NCBI RefSeq assembly: GCF_026344035.1 | Contig: NZ_JAPKND010000003.1 | Coordinates: forward strand, 62,001 to 126,000 | Origin: Alcaligenes endophyticus | GTDB taxonomy: Bacteria; Pseudomonadota; Gammaproteobacteria; Burkholderiales; Burkholderiaceae_B | Direction: 5' to 3' | DNA: 64,000 nt | Shown here: in pieces, positions 1 to 10,915 of the stretch | How the letters are laid out: each line of letters opens with the position of its first letter | How positions within the stretch are numbered: position 1 is the first letter of the stretch | Notes under the pieces: generated by a model | Told to the model about the DNA's origin: nothing | Seen by the model: the letters and a program-made list of their open reading frames with translations, nothing else | Database searches by the model: none | Made by a program: the position numbers and the translations under genes

Positions 1-308
1 CCAATGGCTGCCGCACTTTCATTGCTCACCACTTCAAAATGATAGGTTTCACCCCGAATTACTGCTCCCAAGGCGATCAGAGCATCAAACTCTTCGGTTT
101 CCGCCATTTGCGCCAACACCACACCTACTTCCAGCGCACCTGGTACCGTCAAGACCGTTACATCACGCTCATCGACCCCCAAAGCTTTCAACTCACCTAA
201 ACATGCTTCCAGTTCAGCTAAGCCGATCTCTTCGTTAAAACGGGAACGCACGATGCCAATATGCAGGCTTTCGCCGTTTAAGTCGGGGGTTACAATGTAA
301 GGATTCAT
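1..308 (-). CDS. ribH: 6,7-dimethyl-8-ribityllumazine synthase (3' end outside window)
   Basis: Lumazine synthase condenses 5-amino-6-ribitylamino-uracil with 3,4-dihydroxy-2-butanone 4-phosphate, the penultimate step of riboflavin synthesis, in the cytoplasm. The reverse strand from the ATG at 308 reads [20 protein letters not shown], followed by the family motifs [11 protein letters not shown] and [16 protein letters not shown], where the histidine is the catalytic one. Only about the first 102 residues lie in the window; the rest of the usual ~155 residues is off the left edge. The gene follows the RibB gene by 14 bp on the same strand, so the two form a riboflavin operon that supplies the butanone substrate and then uses it. 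Confidence 0.95.
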   Translation of the reverse strand, partial: MNPYIVTPDLNGESLHIGIVRSRFNEEIGLAELEACLGELKALGVDERDVTVLTVPGALEVGVVLAQMAETEEFDALIALGAVIRGETYHFEVVSNESAAAI

Positions 309-322
309 AATGACTACTCCGC

Positions 323-1489
323 TCAAAGGTCAGTTTCAGGTTCGTTATGGTAACCCGTTATGGTCAGTCCAAAGCCTGCCATACTCGGCATTTTACGCGG
401 TTGTGCCAACAGGCGGGCATTGCTTATGCCTAGATCACGCAAAATTTGTGCGCCAATGCCGTACGTGCGCAAATCGTTACGGCTCGTACGCCCTCGTGGC
501 GCCTCAATAGTATGGGCATTACCCCAGAAATCAACCTGCTCAAACAAAGCCTCAGGCTCTTGCTGACAGTTCATCAGCACCACGACTCCTGCTGGCGACT
601 GAGCAATGGCTTTCAAGGCTTTACCCACCGACCAGCTATGACCTACGTCCTCTTCAAACAACACATCCAGTACTGAAGTGGGCTCATGCACACGCACCAA
701 GACTTCTTGATCGGCGCGGATGTCCCCGTGCTGTAACACTAAATGCAAGCCACCCGCAGAAAGATCACGATAAGCACGGCATAAAAAAGCCCCGTATGCA
801 GTCTGAACCGTACGCTCGTGTAGACGCTCGACCATCGATTCGTGCTCACTACGATACTGGATCAAGTCTGCAATAGTGCCTACTTTGAGACCATGCTCGG
901 ACGCAAATTTCACCAAATCAGGTAAACGCGCCATGGTGCCATCGGTATTTAACACCTCACAGATGACTGCTGCTGGCGTAAGCCCCGCCATGGCGGTTAA
1001 ATCACAACCTGCTTCGGTATGGCCAGCGCGTACTAACACCCCGCCATTTTCGGCTTTCAAAGGAAAAATATGCCCAGGCTGCACTAAATCTAGGGGTTTG
1101 GCATCGGGTGCGACAGCCGCCTGCACGGTGCGTGCTCGATCTGCAGCCGAGATTCCTGTTTCCACCCCTTCAGCCGCTTCAATAGAAACCGTAAAATTAG
1201 TCCCAAAGCGCGTACCGTTCCGAGTCGCCATTAAAGGTAAATCAAGTTGACGGCAACGCTCTTCAGTCAGTGTCAGGCAAACTAGCCCTCGCCCGTGTGT
1301 CACCATAAAATTAATGGCTTCGGGCGTCACAAACTCAGCGGCCATCACTAGATCGCCTTCATTTTCACGATCTTCTTCGTCGACCAGAATAACCATGCGG
1401 CCAGCGCGCAGCTCTTCAACAATTTCAAGCACCGAAGAAATACCGTAGGCTGACTGCGTCTCGGCACCAGGCTGTATATCTTGACTCAT
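323..1489 (-). CDS. ribB: 3,4-dihydroxy-2-butanone-4-phosphate synthase with degenerate GTP cyclohydrolase II-like C-terminal domain
   Basis: 388 residues. Residues ~15-215 are a RibB (DHBP synthase) domain, which turns ribulose 5-phosphate into the C4 unit of riboflavin. [13 protein letters not shown] carries the acidic metal-binding and catalytic loop, and HTEAGCDLT is also conserved. Residues ~225-380 follow the RibA (GTP cyclohydrolase II) fold, with endings such as [15 protein letters not shown] and the later [12 protein letters not shown], but the zinc-binding CDCG-type cysteine cluster expected after RVH is absent: the chain reads [19 protein letters not shown] therefore see an active RibB fused to a probably non-catalytic RibA remnant (the RibBX type described in proteobacteria). 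A separate ribA should exist elsewhere in the genome. Operon with ribH. Confidence 0.9.
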   Translation of the reverse strand: MSQDIQPGAETQSAYGISSVLEIVEELRAGRMVILVDEEDRENEGDLVMAAEFVTPEAINFMVTHGRGLVCLTLTEERCRQLDLPLMATRNGTRFGTNFTVSIEAAEGVETGISAADRARTVQAAVAPDAKPLDLVQPGHIFPLKAENGGVLVRAGHTEAGCDLTAMAGLTPAAVICEVLNTDGTMARLPDLVKFASEHGLKVGTIADLIQYRSEHESMVERLHERTVQTAYGAFLCRAYRDLSAGGLHLVLQHGDIRADQEVLVRVHEPTSVLDVLFEEDVGHSWSVGKALKAIAQSPAGVVVLMNCQQEPEALFEQVDFWGNAHTIEAPRGRTSRNDLRTYGIGAQILRDLGISNARLLAQPRKMPSMAGFGLTITGYHNEPETDL

Positions 1490-1862
1490 TGTAAATATTG
1501 CCCTGACAAATAAGTATGAGCTTCATTTTACGTCACCTAGGCCATAAACGTGTTGGCATTTGCTGCCCCCCCTTCTATGAGCATCTTCACCACAGGTCTC
1601 ACACCGCTATTAGAGATAGCTAAAACAACAAGTATGCGCGTCCTATACCCCCACCCCTCTTCCGACTATCCGGTACAGTCCCACTGTTCATCAAGATCGG
1701 CACAGCCTATAGTTGCCTTAAGCCAACGCCCACCCAAAGAGCGGCGCTGATTTAGCACCATTCAAGCTTTTCTCTACCCCAGAGCGCATAAACCCTGCTA
1801 TTTTTCACTTTCCCCAGCGACAATGTCGCTTTGTTTCTGTTGTTTTTCATTGATATATAACT
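1490..1862. other. 373-bp gene-free gap between divergent ribB and the CYTH/CHAD gene
   Basis: The gap must hold the promoters of both divergent genes. I looked for an FMN riboswitch in front of ribB on the minus strand and did not find its conserved stem-junction sequence. Small open frames here show no family resemblance and no good ribosome binding site. Confidence 0.6.
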
Positions 1863-3392
1863 GTGCTTGAACGTGAACTAAAGTTTTTTGTTCCGCAAGG
1901 TGCCAGAGAGCATCTGGATCAGGCCTACTCGGCCGTACAAACCGGAGTCATCAGCCTGAAGGCTATCTATTTTGATACCCCTGAGCGCCACCTAGCTAAG
2001 GCTAATATTGCCCTGCGCCTGCGCCTAGAAGGTGAACAATGGGTGCAAACAATAAAAATGCCTGGCCCCGATTCCTTAACGCGCCTAGAGCTCAATCATA
2101 ATCGCCCCGAACCAACGCTAGACTTGAGCCTTTACAGCGCACCCCACCTAGCCTCGGTGATCGCTGAGCACGGTCAATTCATTCACGCTCGTTATGAAAC
2201 TCGTGTTACACGTCGTTTAGCACTCATTCAAACCCCGCAGGGAGATGAGTTAGAAATGGCCTGGGACACGGGACAGATTATCGCTGGCAACCTGAGTTAT
2301 GCCGTTAATGAACTTGAAGTGGAGCTCATCAAAGGTTCTGCTTTGGCGATGTTTAAAGTGGGCGAGCAATGGCAGTATAAACATAAGCTTATTCTTGAGT
2401 TGCGCAGCAAATCAGAGCGTGGGGACGCTCTTGCGCAGCTTTACGCGAAACGTCAAAAAAGTCTACGGCCCGAAACGCTCGACACGACCAACGCCACTCA
2501 ATTACTCAGTCGCAAGGCTTTTCAGTTAGGCAAGTCACATACCGTTAAGAGCGCAGATCCTGAAACCTTCTATCGCCAGGCTGCCGCATTAAGCTTAGAA
2601 CAAGTCATACGGAATGCATCGTTACTAGCTGGCCTGGATGATCTGCGCCCTAACCTCGAGTTACAAGCAGAATACTTAGCAGCAATGCGTGTTGGTTTGC
2701 GGCGACTCCGTTCGTGCCGCAAACTTTATAAGCCTTGGCTCAGCCAAGCTGAACTGCAGTCAGATAAGCAACTTCATTACTACTTCGGATTATTTGGCTA
2801 TGCTCGCGACTACGACATGGTGCTGCTAGAGGTCACTCCACTATTATTAAAAGCGGGTATGCCTGGCCCTGCGCCCGAGCACGCTCAACCCCCTTCTACT
2901 CAATCTGCCGTAAGCTTAGCGTCGGCTGCCGAGTTTCAATCCTTATTACTGCGCTCTTTGCAGGAACTACTCATTGGCGCTCCGATACACACTAATCCAG
3001 GGCACCCGTTAGATATAGAACACCGTCTGACCCGCTGGTTTACAGCCATTCAGCTTGGTAGCGAACGTTTCGATAAACTCAATCCCGAAAAACAACATGT
3101 GTTGCGCAACCGGATTAAAACCATGCGCTATTGCTTGGAGTTTTCGCAGGCGGCTGCACCCACTCTTTGCAAGTTATTGCGACATTGCCAACATAGCATC
3201 GGCCATATGACGGATATGGATGTGGCCTTAGCTTGGTATGCCAAACACGCTTTATCTCCCAAGCAAGCAAGCTTTGCTCAACAATGGTTAAGCAAAGCAC
3301 GTCATAGCCGACAAACCAAAGCGCAGCAGGCTCTTAAAGCACTTGTCGCTTATGAGCTAAGACACCATCACGAGCAGCTAAGGCACCTTTAA
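1863..3392 (+). CDS. CYTH-CHAD domain protein, putative inorganic triphosphatase
   Basis: 509 residues starting at a GTG. The N-terminal ~200 residues are a CYTH (triphosphate tunnel metalloenzyme) domain: the signature ExExK is visible at once as EREL K (residues 3-7), followed by YFDTP, the basic strands (LRLRL, VQTIKMPG) and the acidic strands (NELEVELIKG, LILELRSKSERG). Residues ~225-505 form the helical, histidine-rich CHAD domain (MRVGLRRLRSCRKLYKP, RIKTMRYCLEF), which binds polyphosphate. The architecture matches E. coli YgiF, an inorganic triphosphatase. The GTG start places the ExExK motif at the extreme N-terminus, as in the family. The physiological substrate is inferred, not shown. 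The gene faces ftsY with an 8-bp gap. Confidence 0.85.
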   Translation: MLERELKFFVPQGAREHLDQAYSAVQTGVISLKAIYFDTPERHLAKANIALRLRLEGEQWVQTIKMPGPDSLTRLELNHNRPEPTLDLSLYSAPHLASVIAEHGQFIHARYETRVTRRLALIQTPQGDELEMAWDTGQIIAGNLSYAVNELEVELIKGSALAMFKVGEQWQYKHKLILELRSKSERGDALAQLYAKRQKSLRPETLDTTNATQLLSRKAFQLGKSHTVKSADPETFYRQAAALSLEQVIRNASLLAGLDDLRPNLELQAEYLAAMRVGLRRLRSCRKLYKPWLSQAELQSDKQLHYYFGLFGYARDYDMVLLEVTPLLLKAGMPGPAPEHAQPPSTQSAVSLASAAEFQSLLLRSLQELLIGAPIHTNPGHPLDIEHRLTRWFTAIQLGSERFDKLNPEKQHVLRNRIKTMRYCLEFSQAAAPTLCKLLRHCQHSIGHMTDMDVALAWYAKHALSPKQASFAQQWLSKARHSRQTKAQQALKALVAYELRHHHEQLRHL

Positions 3393-3400
3393 CCGCTCGC

Positions 3401-4648
3401 TTATTGGTTTTCACCCACCAACGCACTGGCGAACTCACGGGCCACAAAGGGTTGCAGGTCTTGCATACCCTCGCCCACTCCGATCCAATACACGGGTACA
3501 GGCCGTACTCCCTGCGCCCCCGCTGCTACCGCGACCAACGTGCCGCCTTTAGCGGTGCCATCTAGTTTGGTGACGACTAAACCGGTTAGACCAATGGCTG
3601 CATCAAATGCCCGTATCTGAGAAATGACGTTTTGCCCTGTGTTGCCATCAACCACCAGTAATACTTCGTGGGGAGCTTGACCATCAGCTTTACTCATCAC
3701 CCTTTTAATTTTCTTGAGCTCTTCCATCAGGTGCAACTGTGTAGGCAAGCGACCTGCCGTATCCACCATTAGCACGTCCATGCCTCGAGCTTTACCCGCA
3801 TGTACAGCATCAAAAGCAACTGCCGCAGGATCCCCACCGTCTTGAGCGATAACATTCACATTGTTGCGTTTACCCCACTCAATCAACTGCTCACGTGCCG
3901 CCGCACGGAATGTATCGCCTGCGGCCAGTAGCACTTTACTCCCCTGTGCTTGGAAGGCATGAGCCAACTTGCCAATAGAAGTGGTTTTTCCCGCACCGTT
4001 TACCCCTGCAATCATTAGAATCAAAGGCTTGTGGCTACCTAGAGGAAAGGCTTTCTCTAATGGCTTTAAATGATCGCTCAATAAATCCACCAGAGCTGCA
4101 CGCAATTGCTCTGCATCGGTGATACGCTCTTTTCGAGCTCGTGCCCGTAAGGCCGTAATAAGAGTAGTCGTCGCATCCATGCCGGCGTCAGCCAGAATCA
4201 AGGCGGTCTCCAGCTCTTCAAACAAGGCCTCATCGACCTTCGCCCCCACAAACAAGCCACCTATGCTTTGACCTGTACGTGACAGCCCTTGGCGTAGACG
4301 ACGTAACCATGAGCCCTTAGAAGGCGCTGTAGCTTCGGGCTCTGAAGGAGAGGCTGGTACCAGTTGCTCAAGCTGGTTGGCATCAGAGTTCGACGACAAA
4401 TCTGTGTGCGCCTCTAACCCATCCAGCTCTTGCGTGGTGGGCGTTGTTTTCAAAACAACATCCTCCTCAGCCCCACCCTCCGTCTCCACCTCAAGAGGCG
4501 CTAGATCTAATACAGGCTCTGGCACAGACTCTGGCTTTGACCGATAATCAGCAACCGGCAAAGGTTCAGACGTTTCCACGGGGGTAGGCAGACTCTGTTG
4601 CTGCTCGGCCTGCGGGCTACCCTTCTTTCTTTTAAAAAAACTAAACAT
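3401..4648 (-). CDS. ftsY: signal recognition particle receptor FtsY
   Basis: 415 residues. FtsY is the membrane-associated SRP receptor GTPase that docks ribosome-SRP complexes at the Sec translocon. The N-terminal ~130 residues are an acidic, low-complexity A domain rich in Glu/Pro, as in other proteobacteria. The N domain follows at ~135-205 and the GTPase G domain after it, with the P-loop GVNGAGKT (~215-222), DTAGR (G3, ~295) and TKLDG (G4, ~365). The C-terminus GVGEGMQDLQPF is the family's closing motif. It is divergent from rsmD (59-bp gap), the usual ftsY/rsmD arrangement in proteobacteria. Confidence 0.97.
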   Translation of the reverse strand: MFSFFKRKKGSPQAEQQQSLPTPVETSEPLPVADYRSKPESVPEPVLDLAPLEVETEGGAEEDVVLKTTPTTQELDGLEAHTDLSSNSDANQLEQLVPASPSEPEATAPSKGSWLRRLRQGLSRTGQSIGGLFVGAKVDEALFEELETALILADAGMDATTTLITALRARARKERITDAEQLRAALVDLLSDHLKPLEKAFPLGSHKPLILMIAGVNGAGKTTSIGKLAHAFQAQGSKVLLAAGDTFRAAAREQLIEWGKRNNVNVIAQDGGDPAAVAFDAVHAGKARGMDVLMVDTAGRLPTQLHLMEELKKIKRVMSKADGQAPHEVLLVVDGNTGQNVISQIRAFDAAIGLTGLVVTKLDGTAKGGTLVAVAAGAQGVRPVPVYWIGVGEGMQDLQPFVAREFASALVGENQ

Positions 4649-4707
4649 ACGTTCTACACTAGCTGAAGTTTTTAATTGAAATTCACTACTACTGGCACTA
4701 GGCCACC

Positions 4708-5867
<1,160 letters not shown>

Positions 5868-5912
5868 TCAGTGCAGTAAGCAAACATCTTAGGCAGGCCT
5901 GTATTACACTAA

Positions 5913-6197
<285 letters not shown>

Positions 6198-6223
6198 ATC
6201 CCGCTTAGTTAGGCGTTAACGGG

Positions 6224-6574
6224 CTAGAGGCGCTTATATAAACGTACGGGCTGTTGCAAGAAATTGCTAAACCAAGCCCCCGCCAATTCACCTTCATCAA
6301 TTAAGCGTAGCGCTTGTCCGGCTACAACGTGCTGTTCGATCACACTCTCATCGTCTTCGATGACGTCCAGCACAATATCCAAACGCATCATACCCGGAGC
6401 GCGCAGTTGCAGCTGCCCCCAACGCACGGCCACTTCCAATTGCGCTAGAGCTGGACAATTATTTTGATCTATTAAGCTCTGCCCCGAAAGCAATAGCCAC
6501 TGATGCTGATAAGACAGTGCATCCTCAATCTTTACACCTGGCGCACCTTGAATAGGGGAAATAGTTTGACTCAT
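6224..6574 (-). CDS. stand-alone MOSC N-terminal (beta-barrel) domain protein
   Basis: 116 residues. The whole chain looks like the N-terminal beta-barrel domain of MOSC (molybdenum-cofactor sulfurase C-terminal-like) proteins such as YcbX. QWLLLSGQSLIDQNNCPALA fits the 'WMLVD..G..LTQR..P.LA' region, LQLRAPGM the 'L.L.APG' strand, and GAWFSNFLQQPVRLYK the '.AWLS.FLG.PVRLV' end. The catalytic MOSC domain that should follow is missing: the frame stops and the converging ferredoxin gene ends 26 bp further on. So it is either a true single-domain family member or a truncation. It overlaps the upstream asmA gene by 4 bp (ATGA-type), meaning the two are translated together. The family assignment is my pattern match. 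Confidence 0.65.
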   Translation of the reverse strand: MSQTISPIQGAPGVKIEDALSYQHQWLLLSGQSLIDQNNCPALAQLEVAVRWGQLQLRAPGMMRLDIVLDVIEDDESVIEQHVVAGQALRLIDEGELAGAWFSNFLQQPVRLYKRL

Positions 6575-9276
6575 TGACCTAGTAAATTTTTAATAGTTTG
6601 CCCCAACGACTTACTGTCTGGCGGTACATTCGCCTGCAGCAGCTCCCCTAACTTTTGCCCTACCATACCTGCATTGGCCTGTTGCTCTTCTTGCAACAAC
6701 TCTACCGGCGACTGCTTCTCGAATAAGTCTAACAACCCCTCTGACAACGCTTTTTGAATCACCGTGCTTTTAATCTCTTGCCACTGTATACGGTACTGTA
6801 AAGCGTCCAAGGGGCCGCTGATACTGAGCGGCAAGGCGACATTGCGCAGGCTCTGCCACAGTTTACGTTCCTCGGCGTTCATACTGGCCGGCAGGCGCAG
6901 AAGCAAAACCATATCTAATTGCCCACTGAGTAAATCTACGCTGGCTGGCTTACTTTGAGTCACGCGCAACCACGGCATGTCTAGCTGTAAGGTTTTTACC
7001 GTACCTTGCCCTTGTTTAAAACTCACCTGGCTTTGCAACTGTTTAAAAACCGTACGCTCTTGCCATTGCGCCTCGGACGGCAAAGCGGGCACATCACCAC
7101 TAAACGCATTACGTATGGCCTCGTTAATATCGCGGACACGTTGGGTCAAGTCTATCCCTCGCCAGCCCCCCTCTTGCACCTGTAGACGCAATTGCCCATC
7201 TAGGGCTGCTAAGCTAGCCGCACGGGTGCTACCCTGAGTTTGCAACTGCAATTTTACATTTGCCAGCCCATACATATAATCGTTGCCCCAACCATCCAGC
7301 AACAACGAACCCAACTGCACCTTCTGCAAGTCCATATCTAGCTGATATTTATACTCGCGACTTAGACTTGCTTTAGCCTGCAGTTCACCCTCGTACAACT
7401 GAGCACGTAAGCTTTTCAACTGTAGGTTTTTGGCATCACTCTCTAACTGCGCTTGCACATCGCTTAAGCGCAGTCCGTGCGCACGCAACGCTTGAATGTT
7501 GAGTGTGGCCTTCACACGTAGCTGCTCGAGCCAGCTCAAGGGATCCTGCGTGCTGGCTAATTCCTCTTCTACGACAGGTTCAACGTTGGGAGGGGTTGCT
7601 GCCGCCTCGGCGGCGTCTGTTTGCTCTGCGTTTTGCTCAGGCTCGGCCACTTTCTCCGCTTCTAGCTGAGGAGCAGCTGCTACAAAAATAGACTGTAGCT
7701 CATCCCAGTTAACACTTTCCGCATCCAAACCAAGTGTCAGCAACGAGCCTACTGCATCGGGACGTAGATCGAATGCTAACTGACTACGCGCCTCGTCAGT
7801 CTGCACCGCTAATACACTGCTATAAATAGACTGACCGATGTTTAAGTCTGCCGTTCCGCTGATAGGTAAGTTATAGCGACTACCCTTACTCGCTTCGTCC
7901 TCGACTCTCAAGCTGGACTGTATGTCATGCAACTTAATCCACTGCCCTGCCGGCTGCCATTCTGCAGGCGAAGCTGCTTTCCATTGAGCCACACGCGTAC
8001 CGCGCTTAAAGGCAGCTTCTAAGCGAGCATCATCAAAATACAGCTTCTCACTATTTCCCGTAAGGCCTTTTAAATGCAATGCAAGCCCCAACACTCTAGG
8101 GCCAGTCAACTTAAAAGTCGCCGTCAAGGGTTCAGCGCTAGCCTCACTGGCCGATACGGCCATGCGAGGCACATCCACCGCAAGCTCTAAAGCCTGCTCT
8201 TGTGTCTTGCCATTCGCCCGAAGCGCCAGCTTTTCGAAAGAAAGCAGGTCTCCTGCCTGATCAATCATGAAGCGTGGTGAGCTTAATGAGGCTTGTAAAT
8301 TTTGGATAGGATGAACACCTAACCATTGCCCTTGCAGGTTTGTTTCAAGCTGAGTCGCTTGAAACTGTCGCAAGAGCACGTTGTACGCGATATTTCCTTT
8401 CACGCTGACACTTTGTGCCTCTAGCTGATCAAAGCGACCATTCACACGCACATCTAGGCGCTGGGCTGCATAGGACTGTATGCTAGGTTCTAGCTTTAAT
8501 TGCGCTTGACCATTTAGCTCTGCACTAATGCTGGGGTAATCACCCCGCAACTGCGCCTTCATGTCCACATCGAAGGGTTGACCAAAGGTTACCCGTCCAG
8601 TATTGAGCTCTAGGTCTAGCAAGCGCGCCGTGGTGTTACTGCGCTTACTATAAAAGTGAATCTCGCCCTTTCGTAAGCTTAAGCCGGCAATATCAATTTG
8701 AAAGTCGGTGTCATCGACTGCTCGCTGAGCTAAGCGGTCAGTCAGTGAGCTAGACCCATCCTGCTCAGTAGGCTGCTTAGCGACTACTGCTTCGTCTTCC
8801 GCGGGGGCCTTAGCCGCATGCGCAGCAGACAACCAGTTAAGCGCAGATCCTTTAGCTTGATCTGTTCCGGCCGGCGGCGCTTGCCATAAGTCGTCAAAAT
8901 TAAAGCTTCCGTCTTCTTCGCGTACTATCCACGCTTTGAATCCCGTTACCGCAACATGATCAACCACCAAACGGTTAGAAATTAGCGGCCATAGCGCCAC
9001 AGCAAAGCGCGCACTCTCCAACGAGGCAAACGTATCTGCAGAGTTTCGATCAGATAAAGATAAACCTTGAACCGACAGGCCTATACGGGGAAATAACGAT
9101 AGCTCAATCTCACCGTCAATTTTCAGCGTACGCTGATACTTCTGATAGACCACGTCTGCCAGCTTTTGCTTGTAAGAGTTAGGGTTAAAAGTGAGTAAAA
9201 ATATGGCCCCACCCACTAAAGCAATAATAGCCAAGGCTACCAATGCAAACAAACCCCGTTTAAACCATACTTTCAT
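6571..9276 (-). CDS. AsmA family protein
   Basis: 901 residues. An N-terminal membrane anchor (~6-30, rich in Leu/Ala/Ile/Val) is followed by a long periplasmic beta-strand chain typical of AsmA-like bridge proteins, which are thought to carry phospholipid between inner and outer membrane. The AsmA N-domain is seen in FNPNSYKQKLADVVYQKYQR and LFPRIGLSVQGLSLSD. The AsmA C-domain lies around 600-830, where DIDEAI-like text appears as RVRDINEAIRNAFSG. A low-complexity Glu/Ala/Gln stretch sits around residue 540-575. The family and location are clear; the exact paralogue (AsmA, YicH or YhjG type) is not decided. It is co-translated with the MOSC-N gene. Confidence 0.85.
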   Translation of the reverse strand: MKVWFKRGLFALVALAIIALVGGAIFLLTFNPNSYKQKLADVVYQKYQRTLKIDGEIELSLFPRIGLSVQGLSLSDRNSADTFASLESARFAVALWPLISNRLVVDHVAVTGFKAWIVREEDGSFNFDDLWQAPPAGTDQAKGSALNWLSAAHAAKAPAEDEAVVAKQPTEQDGSSSLTDRLAQRAVDDTDFQIDIAGLSLRKGEIHFYSKRSNTTARLLDLELNTGRVTFGQPFDVDMKAQLRGDYPSISAELNGQAQLKLEPSIQSYAAQRLDVRVNGRFDQLEAQSVSVKGNIAYNVLLRQFQATQLETNLQGQWLGVHPIQNLQASLSSPRFMIDQAGDLLSFEKLALRANGKTQEQALELAVDVPRMAVSASEASAEPLTATFKLTGPRVLGLALHLKGLTGNSEKLYFDDARLEAAFKRGTRVAQWKAASPAEWQPAGQWIKLHDIQSSLRVEDEASKGSRYNLPISGTADLNIGQSIYSSVLAVQTDEARSQLAFDLRPDAVGSLLTLGLDAESVNWDELQSIFVAAAPQLEAEKVAEPEQNAEQTDAAEAAATPPNVEPVVEEELASTQDPLSWLEQLRVKATLNIQALRAHGLRLSDVQAQLESDAKNLQLKSLRAQLYEGELQAKASLSREYKYQLDMDLQKVQLGSLLLDGWGNDYMYGLANVKLQLQTQGSTRAASLAALDGQLRLQVQEGGWRGIDLTQRVRDINEAIRNAFSGDVPALPSEAQWQERTVFKQLQSQVSFKQGQGTVKTLQLDMPWLRVTQSKPASVDLLSGQLDMVLLLRLPASMNAEERKLWQSLRNVALPLSISGPLDALQYRIQWQEIKSTVIQKALSEGLLDLFEKQSPVELLQEEQQANAGMVGQKLGELLQANVPPDSKSLGQTIKNLLGQ

Positions 9277-9551
9277 TGAGCCCTCAGCAACATCGCGACA
9301 TTATCCCTTCAATCTTATGGCTATGATATGAACTCTGAATGCTACCTCATGCCAGTATAAAAATGCATACTTCGCTGCAAGTATCAGCACTTTTACGAAT
9401 TATCCCCCTATCTCAGTAAGCCTTTCAGCAATATAAGCTGTAGTAATATCGAAATAGAAGAATAATCTATTTTTATACACCCCTTCAGGCATGCAACACG
9501 CTACGCTTTGAAAGAACCGACTTTTAACACTTTTTGCTCGCTCACTTTTCC

Positions 9552-10829
9552 ATGAAATTAGAAACTCTTGCCGTTCATGCCGGATACCAGCCCGACCCAA
9601 CCACAAAAGCGGTGGCGGTACCCATTTATCAAACAACCTCTTATGCATTCGATAGCACCCAACACGGCGCAGACCTATTTGATCTGAAGGTAGAAGGTAA
9701 CATCTACACTCGTATCATGAACCCCACCAATGCCGTGCTAGAACAGCGCGTTGCCGCTCTAGAGGGTGGGATTGGTGCCCTAGCCGTTTCTTCCGGCATG
9801 TCGGCTATCACCTATGCTATACAAACCATCGCAGAAGCTGGTGACAACATTGTGTCTGTCAGTAAGCTTTATGGCGGCACTTACAACTTATTTGCCCATG
9901 CTCTACCACGCCAAGGGCTTACCGTACGCTTTGCCCCTCATGACGATCTTGAAGCCTTAGAGGCTCTTATTGACGACAGAACAAAAGCTGTGTTTTGCGA
10001 AACCATCGGTAACCCCGCTGGCAATATTTGCGACATACAAGCTTTGGCCGATGTTGCTCATCGCCACGGCGTCCCATTAATCGTCGACAACACCGTAGCA
10101 TCACCCGCTTTATGCCGCCCATTTGAACATGGTGCGGACATTGTGGTGCACTCCCTAACCAAATACATGGGTGGCCACGGCACTACTATTGCAGGCATTG
10201 TGGTGGATTCTGGAAAATTTCCTTGGGCCAAACACAAAGAGCGCTTTGCCATCCTAAATCAGCCAGACCCGTCCTACCACGGCGTGGTTTTCACCGAAGC
10301 AATGGGTGCTGCCGCCTTTATAGGCCGTTGCCGTGTAGGTCCACTGCGTAACACAGGATCAGCCTTAGCGCCGTTTAGTGCTTTTCAAATCTTGCAGGGT
10401 ATTGAAACGCTTGCTCTACGCATGGAAAGACACACTGAAAACGCACAGAAAGTAGCCGAGTATTTACAGCAGCACCCATTAGTTTCTTGGGTAAAGTATG
10501 CAGGTCTGAAAGACCACCCCGATCACCATTTGGCGCAACGATACGTAGGCGGTAAGCCGGCTGCCATTTTATCCTTTGGGATTAAAGGTGGTCTGCCTGC
10601 AGGCACACGTTTTATTGATGCGCTCAAACTGATACTACGACTGGTTAATATCGGCGATGCAAAATCGCTCGCTTGCCATCCAGCCACTACCACACACCGC
10701 CAGCTCAATAGCGAAGAGCTCGCTGCTGCCGGCGTCAGCGAAGACCTAGTACGCCTATCTATTGGTATTGAACACATCGACGACATCTTGGCCGACTTAG
10801 AGCAAGCGCTTGAGGCTAGTAAAGCCTAA
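9552..10829 (+). CDS. metY: O-acetylhomoserine aminocarboxypropyltransferase (sulfhydrylase)
   Basis: 425 residues from the ATG at 9552. This PLP enzyme makes homocysteine from O-acetylhomoserine and sulfide in methionine synthesis. LETLAVHAGYQPDPTTKAVAVPIYQTTSY is the family start; YTRIMNPT, the PLP-lysine motif SLTKYMGGHG (~205-214) and the C-terminal HPATTTHRQL motif are all present. The length matches MetY rather than the shorter MetB/MetC enzymes. The frame is open 18 bases upstream (TTG), but the ATG gives the usual N-terminus. The 275-bp upstream gap shows no SAM riboswitch that I can recognise. Confidence 0.93.
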   Translation: MKLETLAVHAGYQPDPTTKAVAVPIYQTTSYAFDSTQHGADLFDLKVEGNIYTRIMNPTNAVLEQRVAALEGGIGALAVSSGMSAITYAIQTIAEAGDNIVSVSKLYGGTYNLFAHALPRQGLTVRFAPHDDLEALEALIDDRTKAVFCETIGNPAGNICDIQALADVAHRHGVPLIVDNTVASPALCRPFEHGADIVVHSLTKYMGGHGTTIAGIVVDSGKFPWAKHKERFAILNQPDPSYHGVVFTEAMGAAAFIGRCRVGPLRNTGSALAPFSAFQILQGIETLALRMERHTENAQKVAEYLQQHPLVSWVKYAGLKDHPDHHLAQRYVGGKPAAILSFGIKGGLPAGTRFIDALKLILRLVNIGDAKSLACHPATTTHRQLNSEELAAAGVSEDLVRLSIGIEHIDDILADLEQALEASKA

Positions 10830-10844
10830 CACTCCCTATCCAAC

Positions 10845-10893
10845 CCACACGACGAGCTCGTTAGCCACATAGGCAACGAGCTTGTCGCGTGGT
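10845..10893. terminator. imperfect hairpin between convergent metY and yidB-like genes
   Basis: CGACGAGCTCGTT (from 10850) pairs with AACGAGCTTGTCG (to ~10887) around a 12-base loop, and the flanks partly extend the stem (CCAC/GTGG). No T-run follows in either direction, so its strength as a terminator is uncertain. Confidence 0.4.
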
Positions 10894-10915
10894 GGGGGGC
10901 TACGCTCTAGTAGCT

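Noticed and set aside
1490-1862. FMN riboswitch in front of ribB
   Set aside because: None of the conserved RFN sequence blocks could be found on the minus strand of this gap.
9277-9551. SAM or SAH riboswitch in front of metY
   Set aside because: No conserved core of these riboswitch classes is visible; only AT-rich unstructured sequence.
9400-9648. 82-codon minus-strand frame overlapping the metY start
   Set aside because: It overlaps the conserved N-terminus of MetY and shows no family features.
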